A stretch of 64,000 bases of DNA from Desulfitobacterium_A sp034927245 (lineage in GTDB: Bacteria > Bacillota > Desulfitobacteriia > Desulfitobacteriales > Desulfitobacteriaceae). A program made the position numbers and the translations under genes. The stretch is from positions 19,425 to 83,424 of the forward strand of contig NZ_JAYFQK010000039.1 of NCBI RefSeq assembly GCF_034927245.1, given 5' to 3'. Positions 36,570 through 44,907 of the stretch are shown here, piece after piece. The first letter of the stretch is position 1, and each line of letters starts with the position of its first letter. The notes below the pieces were generated by a model, which was not told the DNA's origin, did no database searches, and saw only the letters and a list, made by a program, of their open reading frames with translations.

Positions 36570-37850
36570 TTAAGCCGTTGCCTGTCTATTGGTTTGTTGC
36601 TGACTCATTTGTTTCGTTGTAAAGGAGCGACATTTTATATCACTATAAAGCAAGGTAATCATAGAGACAAGCATTAAGGCAATACAAAGAAGCCATGCCC
36701 CTTGATAGGAACCGGTTTTATCATAGATGGCCGCGACGGCGGGGACGGAAACGGCTGCACCGAGATAGACGGATAGATTCACGAACCCATAGATCTCACC
36801 ATAGTGTTTTGACCCAAACATTGAAGCCGTAATAACCGGCGGGCAAACTGTTCCGGTACAAACGCCGAGACCATACAAAACGGCCATGACAACCATGAGC
36901 TGCTTAGAATCCGGGAACAACATCAATACGAAAGAAAGAGCAAAAACGATACAGATATAAACGGTTCCGATTTTGGTGCCGAATTTATCGTAAACCCAGC
37001 CGAGAGAAATCTTGCCCAAGGTTACGACAATTAAGAATAGGGAAAGAATGCTGGCCGCAAAAACAGCTCCGTGATGATCCGCAACGAAAGCCGCAAATTG
37101 ACTCAGCGATCCAAATCCAACAAAGGAAAGACAGAAGATGCCAAACAAATAGACCCAAAAGAAACTATATTTCTTGACTTCACTAAGAGTCATATTATAT
37201 TGTGCTTTCGGTGTTATATCCTTTTGGGCAGCAGTAGCTGCCTCATCCGCTCCATAGGCTTTAAGCCCCATTGTTTCCGGAGATTTTTTCATGACGAGAA
37301 CCATGGGCAAAGCGATAATTAGCATCGCAGCGGCAAATATAAGATAGGAAGTCCTCCAACCATAGTTTTGGATAACCTTTGTCATGATTGGACTGATAAT
37401 CGCGCCACCAATACCGCTGCCCGCAAGGGCAATACTTATGGCTAACCCTCTTTTTTTAACAAACCAGTTTGTAATAACAATAGAAATGGGTAAAGCAATA
37501 GCCCCAATGGAAAATGCACCCATAAAAATGGCGCTGATATAAAATTCGATAAGGTTCTGCCCGAATGAAAAACTTGCGTAGGAAACTGCCAGACCCACAA
37601 TACTGATACCTTGAATTAACTGTGTATTTTTTTGGGCCAGCCATTTACCTAAATATGGGGAAAGGAGAACGGTTACTCCATAAACAATGGTGCTGATGAT
37701 GCCAAATGCGCTTCGGCTAAAACCCATGTCTTGCGTAACAGGCTTTACATATAATCCCCAGTTTGTTGTGATCAGCGGGTGCAGGATGGACATAATCAAA
37801 ACCCCGGCAGCTACAATCCACCAGCCGTAAAATATCTTCATCTTGGCCAT
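36570..37850 (-). CDS. MFS transporter, OFA (oxalate/formate antiporter) family
   Basis: A 426-aa, 12-helix transporter. The OFA start FYGWWIVAAGVLIM, the segment GSGIGGAIISPIMTKVIQNYGWRTSY and TNWFVKKRGLAISIALAGSGIGG are typical of OFA/monocarboxylate-type carriers. The substrate is probably a small carboxylate. GAGGAG precedes the ATG by 9 bases. It lies 42 bases downstream of the amidohydrolase gene in the same operon, so it may import that enzyme's substrate or export its product. Confidence 0.88.
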   Translation of the reverse strand: MAKMKIFYGWWIVAAGVLIMSILHPLITTNWGLYVKPVTQDMGFSRSAFGIISTIVYGVTVLLSPYLGKWLAQKNTQLIQGISIVGLAVSYASFSFGQNLIEFYISAIFMGAFSIGAIALPISIVITNWFVKKRGLAISIALAGSGIGGAIISPIMTKVIQNYGWRTSYLIFAAAMLIIALPMVLVMKKSPETMGLKAYGADEAATAAQKDITPKAQYNMTLSEVKKYSFFWVYLFGIFCLSFVGFGSLSQFAAFVADHHGAVFAASILSLFLIVVTLGKISLGWVYDKFGTKIGTVYICIVFALSFVLMLFPDSKQLMVVMAVLYGLGVCTGTVCPPVITASMFGSKHYGEIYGFVNLSVYLGAAVSVPAVAAIYDKTGSYQGAWLLCIALMLVSMITLLYSDIKCRSFTTKQMSQQQTNRQATA

Positions 37851-37892
37851 ATATTTATTCTCCTCATCTTTTCAAAATTATTGACGATGGGT

Positions 37893-39116
37893 TTAACCTT
37901 TGTAAATCTTTCCGTCTTTCATTACCCAGGAAACATTCTTAAGCGTCGAAATTTCCTCAAATGGGTTCTTATTCACCGCAATAATATCCGCCAATTTTCC
38001 GGGAGCAATCGTGCCGATTCGATCATCCCACCCCAGCAATTCTGCTGCGTATTTTGTAGCACTGAGAAGCGTGTCCGTTTTCGAGATGCCGGCTTGCAAC
38101 ATCAATTCAAACTCGCCTGCTTGTTGACCGTGGGGGGTAAGCGGAGTACCGCAGTCAGTCCCAAAGATAATTCGTACGCCTGCATCGTAGGCTTTTTTTA
38201 TGTTGGCAAGATGCGAACCAGCCAAGGCCGTTGCCTTGCGAACTGCAAAATCAGGCACACCGGCGGCCGGACCTTTTTCCATGATCACCTTTAAAACGAT
38301 AAATGTTGGAACAATGGAAATCCCTTTTTCCAGCATTATTTTTATCGTTTCGTTATCAACTAAAGTGCAGTGTTCAATAACCGAAACACCTGCTAAAGCA
38401 GCTGCCTTAATACCCGCCGTGCCATGGGCATGGGCCGAAGTGATCTTGCCATGCATTTTTGCGACATCAACAGCAGCCTTAATTTCCTCAACGCTCATAT
38501 TTCGTTCTCCCGGCTCATTGCCGGGGCTAAGAACACCGCCTGTCACCAAAACCTTAATCTGATCCGCACCATATTTCAGCATCAGGCGAGCTGCTGCCCT
38601 AACCTCATCCGGACTGTTCGCCACATTACCGGACTTGAAAGTACTGTAGCCCAACGTTTCCCCCGGATAACGATATTCAAGATGTCCGCCTGTTTGGGTG
38701 ATATACATACCGCTGGTAAAAACACGCGACCCGGAGAAAAGCCCATCATTGATGGCATCACGGATGATATTACAACCGGTTATGGAAGGGTATCCTTCAT
38801 CCCGAACCGTCGTAAAGCCGGCGAGCAGGTCCATTTCGGCATTTTTAACCGCCTTTAGCGCCACAAGCTCGGATGGTTCACTCACCTCGGTTAGGCTTGT
38901 TTTACCGCAAAATCCAAGATGGACATGAGTATCAATCAAGCCGGGAAGAACAAATTTATCGGAGAGATCAATCAACTCATCACCGGCATCGGGTACAAAA
39001 CCCTCCGCACTTTTGATTTCACTTATTTTATGACCTTCAACAATAATGACTGCATTGTCTTGAATTTTTCCATCCGTAGCCGAAAAAAGCTTTCCACACT
39101 TAATGACCTTAGCCAT
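37893..39116 (-). CDS. Amidohydrolase-family metal-dependent hydrolase
   Basis: A 407-aa enzyme of the imidazolonepropionase/prolidase-like amidohydrolase group. Metal ligands are visible: HVHLG near residue 64, the lysine of QIKVLVTGG near 188 (normally carbamylated in binuclear members), HAHG near 229, the histidine in IEHCTLVD near 249 and GTDCG near 322. Its substrate is probably an N-acyl or cyclic amide, but the sequence does not identify it. GGAGAAATGG lies before the ATG. It is the first gene of an operon with the OFA transporter. Confidence 0.88.
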   Translation of the reverse strand: MAKVIKCGKLFSATDGKIQDNAVIIVEGHKISEIKSAEGFVPDAGDELIDLSDKFVLPGLIDTHVHLGFCGKTSLTEVSEPSELVALKAVKNAEMDLLAGFTTVRDEGYPSITGCNIIRDAINDGLFSGSRVFTSGMYITQTGGHLEYRYPGETLGYSTFKSGNVANSPDEVRAAARLMLKYGADQIKVLVTGGVLSPGNEPGERNMSVEEIKAAVDVAKMHGKITSAHAHGTAGIKAAALAGVSVIEHCTLVDNETIKIMLEKGISIVPTFIVLKVIMEKGPAAGVPDFAVRKATALAGSHLANIKKAYDAGVRIIFGTDCGTPLTPHGQQAGEFELMLQAGISKTDTLLSATKYAAELLGWDDRIGTIAPGKLADIIAVNKNPFEEISTLKNVSWVMKDGKIYKG

Positions 39117-39265
39117 CCATTTCTCCTTCTTTCATTTATTTGCTGTTAATTTTAAACTGTTGCTCTGACTTAGCGGCTAAAAATACATCAATGAAATCTT
39201 TCCCCCTTCGATATGTGCTGATTGAAGTGTAGGACAGAATACTCACTTTTTACTATAAATTTTCG

Positions 39266-39300
39266 ATTATCCGTTAAATTCTGAAATTACCCGTCATATT
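39266..39300. promoter_or_regulatory. Tandem 15-bp direct repeats in a divergent promoter region
   Basis: ATTATCCGTTAAATT (39266-39280) and ATTACCCGTCATATT (39286-39300) match at 12 of 15 positions and are exactly 20 bp apart, two turns of DNA. They lie between the amidohydrolase operon and the kinase gene, 150-184 bases from the amidohydrolase start and 95-129 bases from the kinase start. They could bind the NarL-type regulator encoded at 41109; this is inference. Confidence 0.45.
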
Positions 39301-39394
39301 ATGCAATAAAGGAAGGCAGACCTTTAAAGGCTTTTTTCAAAATATTTAGTATTTCTATGTTACAATATAAATAAATGAATATGGGGGGCTATGA

Positions 39395-41134
39395 ATGCAA
39401 TACCAATTCAATCCTTACATAGGGCTGTTAATAGGATCAGCATGTATCTCCCTAGTCCTCGGAATTTTTGCGCTGTTTAAGCGATGCAATGTTAAAGGCG
39501 CTAAAAGCTTTATATTAAGCATGTTCATTGTAACGATATGGTCTGGGGGCAATGCCCTTGAGATGGCAAGCCTCGATTTTTCAGCCAAACTTTTCTGGGC
39601 CAATGTACAATATATTGCTTACTGCTACTCTCCTGTAACCTTGCTCGCCATGAGCATGGAATTCACGGGATATGATCAGTGGGTTTATAATAAAAAAATT
39701 ATATGGCTGGCAGTTTTACCAACAATTACTCTCCTGCTTGTATGGACTGATTCACTGCATGGCTTGATTCGGTATGACTTATCTATGGATTACAGCGGTT
39801 CATTTCCGGTTATCGACAAAGAATATGGCCCTTTTTTCTATATCCATGCACTATACTCACATATATTGAATTTCACTGCCTGGATTTTGCTGATAAGAAC
39901 AGTGTTCTTTAAGAATAGCATTTTTAAAAAACAAGCTGCAGTTTTACTTATCGGTATAAGTTTCATTATGATACCCAACATTTTATATATTTCTAACCTA
40001 AGTCCGATTCAGAGATTTGATATAACGCCCGTTTTTTTCGGGCCTGCAGGTCTAATTATTGCCTGGGGTATTTTCAGGTTTAAGCTGTTTGATATCATAC
40101 CGATAGCCCGCGCTACAGTGATTGAGACTATGGATGCCGGTGTCATGATCTTAGATTTACAAAATCGTGTCTTAGACATTAACCCTGCCTTTGAAAAAAT
40201 AATTGCTATGTCGGTTTCAGCAGCTTCAACTCGCCAGGTACAAGAAATTTGCCGTAAAGTTCCGGAACTTCTTAAGATCTGTAGCGATGAAAATATACAT
40301 CGGAGTCAGTTCTCAAATTGTTCTAATGGACGATCAAGGATCTATGAAGTTTTACTTTCCCCCCTTACGGACAATCAAGATGTATTAATAGGAAAGCTGG
40401 TCGTAACCCAAGATATAACAGAAAAAGCACAAATACAGCAAGAGCATCTCAAGCAGCAAAGAAAACTTGCTGCAACGGAGGAGCGGGTCCGGCTTGCTCG
40501 AGATATGCATGATAACTTGGGACAGGTACTGGGCTTTATCAATTTTCAAGCTCAAGGCATCCGACAAGAGCTTATCGATGCAGGCACTGATATTGCTTCT
40601 TCTAAACTTGATAAATTGGTGGAAGTCACACAATCTGCACATGACGAGATAAGAAATTATATCCGTAATGCCAAATCTTCCGAGCCTAATCTACCTAATT
40701 TTATTCAAACGCTGACAGAATGTATTGCAGATTTTAAGTGCAAAACGGGAATAAAGGTAAAATTGGATCTTCCTCTCAGCTTAGAAGGGGAAAAATTAAC
40801 TCCTTTAATCCGCATTAACCTATTGAGCATTATTAAGGAAGCATTAAATAACATTGCTAAACATGCAGAAGCCACTAAGGTAACGATATCATTTTCCAAT
40901 TCTCAAGAGCTATTATGTGTCAAAATTGAAGATAATGGCAAGGGGTTTGATCTTGAGCAGCAAGCAAAGAAATCAAGGACGAAGTTCGGTTTAACGATAA
41001 TGCAAGAGCGTGCACAGGATATAGGTGCGCGGCTAAGAATCCAATCCGTCCAGGGAAAAGGCACTAGCATCTCTTTTTGTATGCCAGTAGAGAAAGGAGA
41101 AAAAGTCGATGTCCATGAAGGTGATGTTGGTTGA
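39395..41134 (+). CDS. Sensor histidine kinase, 7TM-PAS-HisKA_3
   Basis: A 579-aa NarX/DegS-class kinase. A seven-helix N-terminal membrane module (about 1-220) is followed by a PAS domain (about 235-345) and the HisKA_3 dimerisation domain with phosphorylated histidine in RLARDMHDNLGQ near 373. The HATPase domain has EALNNIAKHAEA and DNGKGFD. GGGGGG lies 7 bases before the ATG at 39395. The gene overlaps the response regulator by 26 bases, indicating a cognate pair. Confidence 0.93.
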   Translation: MQYQFNPYIGLLIGSACISLVLGIFALFKRCNVKGAKSFILSMFIVTIWSGGNALEMASLDFSAKLFWANVQYIAYCYSPVTLLAMSMEFTGYDQWVYNKKIIWLAVLPTITLLLVWTDSLHGLIRYDLSMDYSGSFPVIDKEYGPFFYIHALYSHILNFTAWILLIRTVFFKNSIFKKQAAVLLIGISFIMIPNILYISNLSPIQRFDITPVFFGPAGLIIAWGIFRFKLFDIIPIARATVIETMDAGVMILDLQNRVLDINPAFEKIIAMSVSAASTRQVQEICRKVPELLKICSDENIHRSQFSNCSNGRSRIYEVLLSPLTDNQDVLIGKLVVTQDITEKAQIQQEHLKQQRKLAATEERVRLARDMHDNLGQVLGFINFQAQGIRQELIDAGTDIASSKLDKLVEVTQSAHDEIRNYIRNAKSSEPNLPNFIQTLTECIADFKCKTGIKVKLDLPLSLEGEKLTPLIRINLLSIIKEALNNIAKHAEATKVTISFSNSQELLCVKIEDNGKGFDLEQQAKKSRTKFGLTIMQERAQDIGARLRIQSVQGKGTSISFCMPVEKGEKVDVHEGDVG

Positions 41135-41795
41135 TGATCATCCTTTATTTGTGGAGGGTCTGCAATATTTGCTTAAAACCCAAGGCATTAACGTTGTTGG
41201 TATTGCTACAGACAGCAAATCAGCCTTAGAAAAAGCTTGCAAATTGAAACCGGATATTATTTTAATGGATGTCAAGATGCCTGAGTGCAGCGGGCTTGAT
41301 TTGTTGAAACAAATTAAGACTGAAATGCCGGATATCAAAATCGTTATGCTGACTACATCTGATGAAGATGACGATCTTTTTGAAGCGGTCAAATCTGGTG
41401 CTTCAGGATACCTTTTAAAAAATGCGAGCGCCAAAGAGCTTGTGAGTATGCTCTCAGCTTTAGAGAAAGGAGAGGTTCCGCTATCCCCAGGTCTCGTCGG
41501 TCGAATTTTTAAGGAATTCAGACGCGACAATGCCTCTAATAATGCTTCTTTCCAAAAACCGTTTCAATATAATAAACAAGGGCCTCTCAATGAGCGGCAG
41601 TTAAAGGTTCTTGAGTTGGTAGCGAATGGTATGACCTATAAAGAAGTAGGCACTGTTTTGGGAATAACGGAACGAACCGTAAAATATCATATGGCAAGAA
41701 TTATTGAGCTGCTTCATCTCGAAAAAAAATCCCAGGTTATTGCTTATGCATCCAAATTAGGGCTAGTGGATAATCGTAAACCAGAAAATGATTAA
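41109..41795 (+). CDS. NarL/FixJ-family response regulator
   Basis: A 228-aa regulator. The receiver domain has DDHPLF at the start and the phosphorylated aspartate in IILMDVKMPECSG near residue 54. The C-terminal LuxR-type helix-turn-helix (about 160-215) includes LNERQLKVLELVANGMTYKEVG and ITERTVKYHMARI. AAAGGAG lies upstream of the ATG. Its cognate kinase is the overlapping upstream gene; likely targets are its own operon and the divergent amidohydrolase operon. A strong terminator follows. Confidence 0.94.
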   Translation: MSMKVMLVDDHPLFVEGLQYLLKTQGINVVGIATDSKSALEKACKLKPDIILMDVKMPECSGLDLLKQIKTEMPDIKIVMLTTSDEDDDLFEAVKSGASGYLLKNASAKELVSMLSALEKGEVPLSPGLVGRIFKEFRRDNASNNASFQKPFQYNKQGPLNERQLKVLELVANGMTYKEVGTVLGITERTVKYHMARIIELLHLEKKSQVIAYASKLGLVDNRKPEND

Positions 41796-41813
41796 ATAAA
41801 TTATATTGACTTC

Positions 41814-41853
41814 AAAAAAGTACAGTCTCTTTTATCAGAGACTGTACTTTTTT
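41814..41853 (+). terminator. Strong terminator after the NarL-type operon
   Basis: A 17-bp perfect stem (AAAAAAGTACAGTCTCT and complement) with a 6-base loop, ending in six T. It separates the two-component system from the RiPP locus. Confidence 0.9.
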
Positions 41854-41857
41854 GTTC

Positions 41858-41880
41858 AATGGACTGAACCTTAGTCCATT
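41858..41880. other. Short inverted repeat upstream of the sigma gene
   Basis: AATGGACT / AGTCCATT with a 7-base loop, immediately after the terminator and overlapping a possible -35 element (TTGTAT, 41879-41884). It may be an operator controlling the sigma gene. Confidence 0.35.
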
Positions 41881-41908
41881 GTATTGAAAAAGCTATAATC
41901 GCTACAAT
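41879..41908 (+). promoter_or_regulatory. Possible housekeeping promoter for the sigma gene
   Basis: TTGTAT, an 18-base spacer and TACAAT resemble a sigma-A promoter. No TGTAAT-N16-CGTA element is visible upstream of the sigma gene, so it does not appear to drive its own transcription. Confidence 0.35.
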
Positions 41909-41981
41909 TAAAGTGTAGATTTTTTAAACTTTCACTTAAATCCGTAGGAAAAAGTATTTAGACCGAGGAGGATTAACAGAA

Positions 41982-42551
41982 ATGGTTGTTTTAGCTCAAA
42001 CCGAAAAAAATTCCCGGACTGTCTTATTCAATAATGATATTAAGATATTTACTGAGCTATACAACTGTTACTTCCCTCGTGTCTATAACTATGTGCACTA
42101 TAGAGTAAGCAATTTTCAAGATGCCGATGATTTAACAAGTCAGATCTTCGAAAAGTTATTTTCTAAATTTGAATACTATCAATCAGAAAAGGCCCCTTTT
42201 GCTGCTTGGCTCTTTAGCCTTGCCCGTAATACCATAACCGATTATTATCGACTTCAGACGCGAACCTGCTGCATATCTCTTGAGTTAACTCAAGAGCTTC
42301 AAAATACAGGGCCTGGTCCTGATGATATTGTTATTTTAACAGAAATGCAAAAACACCTGCATAGGGCCTTATCCTCTTTAACTCAACGAGAACGTGATTT
42401 AATTGCTTTAAAATTCTGGAGTGGTTTATCTAACCGGGATATTGCCAAATTAACAGGCATTAGTGAAAGCAACACAGGTGTTATCATATTTCGGGCCATG
42501 AAAAAGTTACGAAAAATTCTCGAAAGTCAGGGCCTGAGCAGCTATGACTAA
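41982..42551 (+). CDS. ECF-like sigma-70 family sigma factor
   Basis: A 189-aa sigma factor with region 2 (about 20-90, including FQDADDLTSQIFEKLFSKF and WLFSLARNTITDYYR) and region 4 (about 125-185, LTQRERDLIALKFWSGLSNRDIAKLTGISESNTGVIIFRAMKKL). There is no region 1.1 or 3, as in ECF sigma factors. GAGGAGG precedes the ATG. It overlaps the 118-aa partner gene by 8 bases. I infer that it recognises TGTAAT-N16-CGTAWTAA, found in front of the precursor, the maturase and the export operon in this same locus. Confidence 0.92.
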   Translation: MVVLAQTEKNSRTVLFNNDIKIFTELYNCYFPRVYNYVHYRVSNFQDADDLTSQIFEKLFSKFEYYQSEKAPFAAWLFSLARNTITDYYRLQTRTCCISLELTQELQNTGPGPDDIVILTEMQKHLHRALSSLTQRERDLIALKFWSGLSNRDIAKLTGISESNTGVIIFRAMKKLRKILESQGLSSYD

Positions 42552-42900
42552 TAAAAGGAAGGCGGATATCTATCTAACCTACCTAGATCAGATTTTAGTG
42601 GGTGAAAAAGACATCGGACCAGTTGAAGATGAAGAGATTGCAAAGCTCTTATTACTGGCCCAATCCATGATTGATGCCGACTTTAGTGTCAACAGCCAAA
42701 TGAAAGAAAAGCTAAAGAAACAGCTTCTGACAAAGATTGCCCAGTTCGAAGATAACTTTGATGGCGAACTAAAGGATGAAGATTTAGATTTAGTCGCTGC
42801 AGGCAGCCCAGGACTTGCTGAAGAATTAACTGGAACCTGCCCATACTGCGGGGCAAGATTAGATAAGCGCAACGCAAAATGCCCTGTATGCAATCATTAA
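42544..42900 (+). CDS. Sigma-linked protein with RiPP-leader-like motif and Cys4 tail
   Basis: A 118-aa protein translationally coupled to the sigma gene. Residues 30-65 (EIAKLLLLAQSMIDADFSVNSQMKEKLKKQLL in part) resemble the N-terminal helices of small sigma-associated, anti-sigma-like proteins, but there is no membrane helix. Residues 76-87 (LKDEDLDLVAAG) closely resemble the end of Nif11/NHLP leader peptides before the processing site. The remaining 31 residues carry CPYC and CPVC pairs (C99, C102, C113, C116), a zinc-ribbon pattern. It may be a sigma regulator, a second exported peptide, or both. The function is unknown. Confidence 0.8.
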   Translation: MTNKRKADIYLTYLDQILVGEKDIGPVEDEEIAKLLLLAQSMIDADFSVNSQMKEKLKKQLLTKIAQFEDNFDGELKDEDLDLVAAGSPGLAEELTGTCPYCGARLDKRNAKCPVCNH

Positions 42901-42908
42901 AAAATACG

Positions 42909-42938
42909 TGTAATACCTTCCGGAAAAATACGTATTAA
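42909..42938 (+). promoter_or_regulatory. ECF-type promoter for the Nif11 precursor
   Basis: TGTAAT (42909-42914), a 16-base spacer and CGTATTAA (42931-42938). This fits the general ECF layout (-35 TGTAA-type, -10 CGTA) and is matched in spacing by two other promoters in the locus. It ends 52 bases before the precursor ATG. Confidence 0.75.
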
Positions 42939-42990
42939 CTTTCGAAAAGGGTACGATAAAGTACACTTAATAAAAAAGGGGGATATAAAA

Positions 42991-43230
42991 ATGAGTGTTG
43001 CTTCTGCGAAGTCTTATGTCGAAAAAATCAAAACCGATGAGGAATTTGCTAAAAAGGTTAAAGCCTGCAAAGATGCAGACGAGCGTATGGCATTTGTAAA
43101 GAAAGCCGGTTTTGACTTCACGGTCGAAGAAATTAATAGCCTAAAAGACCAACTCAGTGACAATGAATTAGATGCAGTTGCGGGCGGCGGAGATATCGTT
43201 TGTGACATAATTTGGAGAAAACTAGGATAA
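42991..43230 (+). CDS. Nif11-like RiPP precursor peptide
   Basis: A 79-aa precursor. The leader has the Nif11 pattern: VEKIKTDEEFAKKVKACKDADERMAFVKKAGFDFT is the characteristic helical region, with LSDNELDAVAGG before the cleavage site (G65-G66). The predicted core is only 12-13 residues, GDIVCDIIWRKLG, with one cysteine (C71), two aspartates and one tryptophan. GGGGG lies 8 bases before the ATG. The leader should be removed by the C39 peptidase of the NHLM transporter. With a single cysteine, a lanthipeptide ring system is unlikely; a radical SAM cross-link fits better. The product is unknown. Confidence 0.9.
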   Translation: MSVASAKSYVEKIKTDEEFAKKVKACKDADERMAFVKKAGFDFTVEEINSLKDQLSDNELDAVAGGGDIVCDIIWRKLG

Positions 43231-43249
43231 TAATTTAACAAACCGCTTA

Positions 43250-43289
43250 GATAAATTCCGGTCGTTCAGGTGAACGACCGGAATTTATC
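43250..43289. terminator. Perfect 18-bp hairpin between precursor and maturase
   Basis: Perfect 18-bp arms with a 4-base loop (AGGT) in the 75 bases between convergent genes. There is no T run outside the stem, but each arm ends AT-rich. It probably ends transcription in both directions and may stabilise the short precursor mRNA. Confidence 0.7.
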
Positions 43290-43305
43290 ATATGATAATG
43301 CATTC

Positions 43306-44700
43306 TCAAAAATCAAGCGGACATGGCTTGGGAGTTAAAATTTTTTCGTCGACTAGAAAACCTTGGTCCTCAGGCTCCAGACTGCAAATGACAGTTGCTG
43401 CCAGTTCAAGTTCACGGCATCTCAAGCGGCACATATCCTCAGACGGTGATGCTATGGATCCGCTGTAACTCACATTATCATACTTGCATCCACCGCCACA
43501 GTAATACTTGGCAAAGCAAGCTGCGCACAGTTCATTCTCTGTTGTAGGACTTTTTTGGTATTCTTCCCGGTTCAGATTTTCCCCAAAGATACTTCCTAAT
43601 TTATACTTTCCCTGGCCCACAAAACGATGGCACAAATAGACATCACCCGAAGAGGAGACCCCTACCATCCCCCGTCCGGCACTGCAGGCATATCGTTTTT
43701 TGCTATTCTGAAACAAGGAAAGCAACCCTTTATATAATCCATTTTTCTTAAACATGAGGCTCTTTAAGCCCTCAATATCTCTGCTTTGGATAAGACGTTG
43801 CCATGTTTCCGTCTCCTGTTCTAACGCCTGGAGCAGATTCTGAAGGTTCCGTGTCGATTTTATTTTATCCTGTTCTCGCATTAACAAGGATTGGGAAGCT
43901 GGTACAATGGACACTTCGGCAAACCCAATCTCTTGCAGGGCATCTTTAATCAACTCAGGATCAGTATTGCCGACTATTACGGCATGACCTGAAGTTTCTG
44001 GCAATGCTTCCAGAAGTTTTTTTATTTTGGGTAAAGCAGTGTCATATGACCCTTTGCCGTTAGCATAGGGACGCTGTGCATCTTGTATTTCCCGGGGACC
44101 GTCAAAACTGACCATAATTGATATCGACTGTTCTTTTATAAAAGCAATTTTATTATCATCTAAAAGGGTGGCATTGGTGTTAGCATGAAAATAAACTTCT
44201 TTCCCCATTTCTTGGGCTCTTTTTCTTGCGTATGCCACAACGGCTTTCATCAAAGAAAACTTTAAAAAAGGTTCCCCCCCGAAAAAGCTTATATTTATTT
44301 GTTTCATTTTTCCCGATTGTTCTATTAACCAGTCAACTGCTCGAATAGCGGTCTTTTCATCCATACTGCCGCCTGTTCCGTATTCTCCCCCGTCTCCATA
44401 GCAGTAAACACATTTTAGATTACAGGATTGGGTAAGGAAAAGAGCAATATAGCCGATCGGAAAGGATTCTGTTTTAACCGTTTTTTTGCTTTTGTCCCCG
44501 GTCTCAGAAATTAATCCCAATTTGTTAAGGTCTTCTTTCATGCCCGTTGTCAAAACCATTTCCGGCTCAGCAGCCAGCTTTTCTAGAACTTTGGCCGTTG
44601 GTTCATCAACAGCGTTTGCTCTCATCCCTTCAATATCAATAACATAATGGCTGCCGTGATAATGAAACAGATGAAACGGCACAATATTTTCTTTGTTCAT
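43306..44700 (-). CDS. SPASM-domain radical SAM peptide maturase
   Basis: A 464-aa radical SAM enzyme that should modify the Nif11-type precursor. Residues 1-75 look like a PqqD-like leader-recognition region. The SAM cluster motif is CNLKCVYC (C93, C97, C100), followed by FFGGEP. The C-terminal SPASM/twitch region carries C339, C357, C392, C395, C401, C405, C424 and C428, enough for two auxiliary iron-sulfur clusters, as in thioether- or carbon-carbon-forming maturases. The ATG at 44700 is chosen for AGAGAGG upstream. It is transcribed toward the precursor from an ECF-type promoter. Confidence 0.92.
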   Translation of the reverse strand: MNKENIVPFHLFHYHGSHYVIDIEGMRANAVDEPTAKVLEKLAAEPEMVLTTGMKEDLNKLGLISETGDKSKKTVKTESFPIGYIALFLTQSCNLKCVYCYGDGGEYGTGGSMDEKTAIRAVDWLIEQSGKMKQINISFFGGEPFLKFSLMKAVVAYARKRAQEMGKEVYFHANTNATLLDDNKIAFIKEQSISIMVSFDGPREIQDAQRPYANGKGSYDTALPKIKKLLEALPETSGHAVIVGNTDPELIKDALQEIGFAEVSIVPASQSLLMREQDKIKSTRNLQNLLQALEQETETWQRLIQSRDIEGLKSLMFKKNGLYKGLLSLFQNSKKRYACSAGRGMVGVSSSGDVYLCHRFVGQGKYKLGSIFGENLNREEYQKSPTTENELCAACFAKYYCGGGCKYDNVSYSGSIASPSEDMCRLRCRELELAATVICSLEPEDQGFLVDEKILTPKPCPLDF

Positions 44701-44782
44701 ACTGTTTTCCTCTCTTCTGATTATCCGATAGCACATCTTCAGAAAACGTCATTATTAATCTGAAGTAAGCTATCTTATATTT

Positions 44783-44812
44783 TTAATACGTATAACCCAA
44801 AGGTTCATTACA
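44783..44812 (-). promoter_or_regulatory. ECF-type promoter for the radical SAM maturase
   Basis: On the minus strand: TGTAAT (44812-44807), a 16-base spacer, CGTATTAA (44790-44783). The -35, the spacing and the eight bases of the -10 are identical to those of the precursor promoter. It lies 82 bases upstream of the maturase ATG. Confidence 0.75.
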
Positions 44813-44820
44813 AATAAAGC

Positions 44821-44850
44821 TGTAATACTTTTTCCGAGTTATCGTAATAA
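44821..44850 (+). promoter_or_regulatory. ECF-type promoter for the lipoprotein-NHLM operon
   Basis: TGTAAT (44821-44826), a 16-base spacer and CGTAATAA (44843-44850), one base different from the other two -10 elements. It is back-to-back with the maturase promoter, their -35 elements separated by 8 bases, and ends 57 bases before the lipoprotein ATG. Confidence 0.75.
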
Positions 44851-44907
44851 TTTTTGAACGATTAACAATGGGCTGTTCTTTAGTTTAAAAGTAAAGGTAG
44901 TGTGGCT

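Noticed and set aside
42588..42893. 101-codon minus-strand ORF opposite the 118-aa sigma-linked gene
   Set aside because: The plus-strand gene has start-stop overlap with the sigma gene and motif content; the opposite frame is low-complexity serine-rich sequence.
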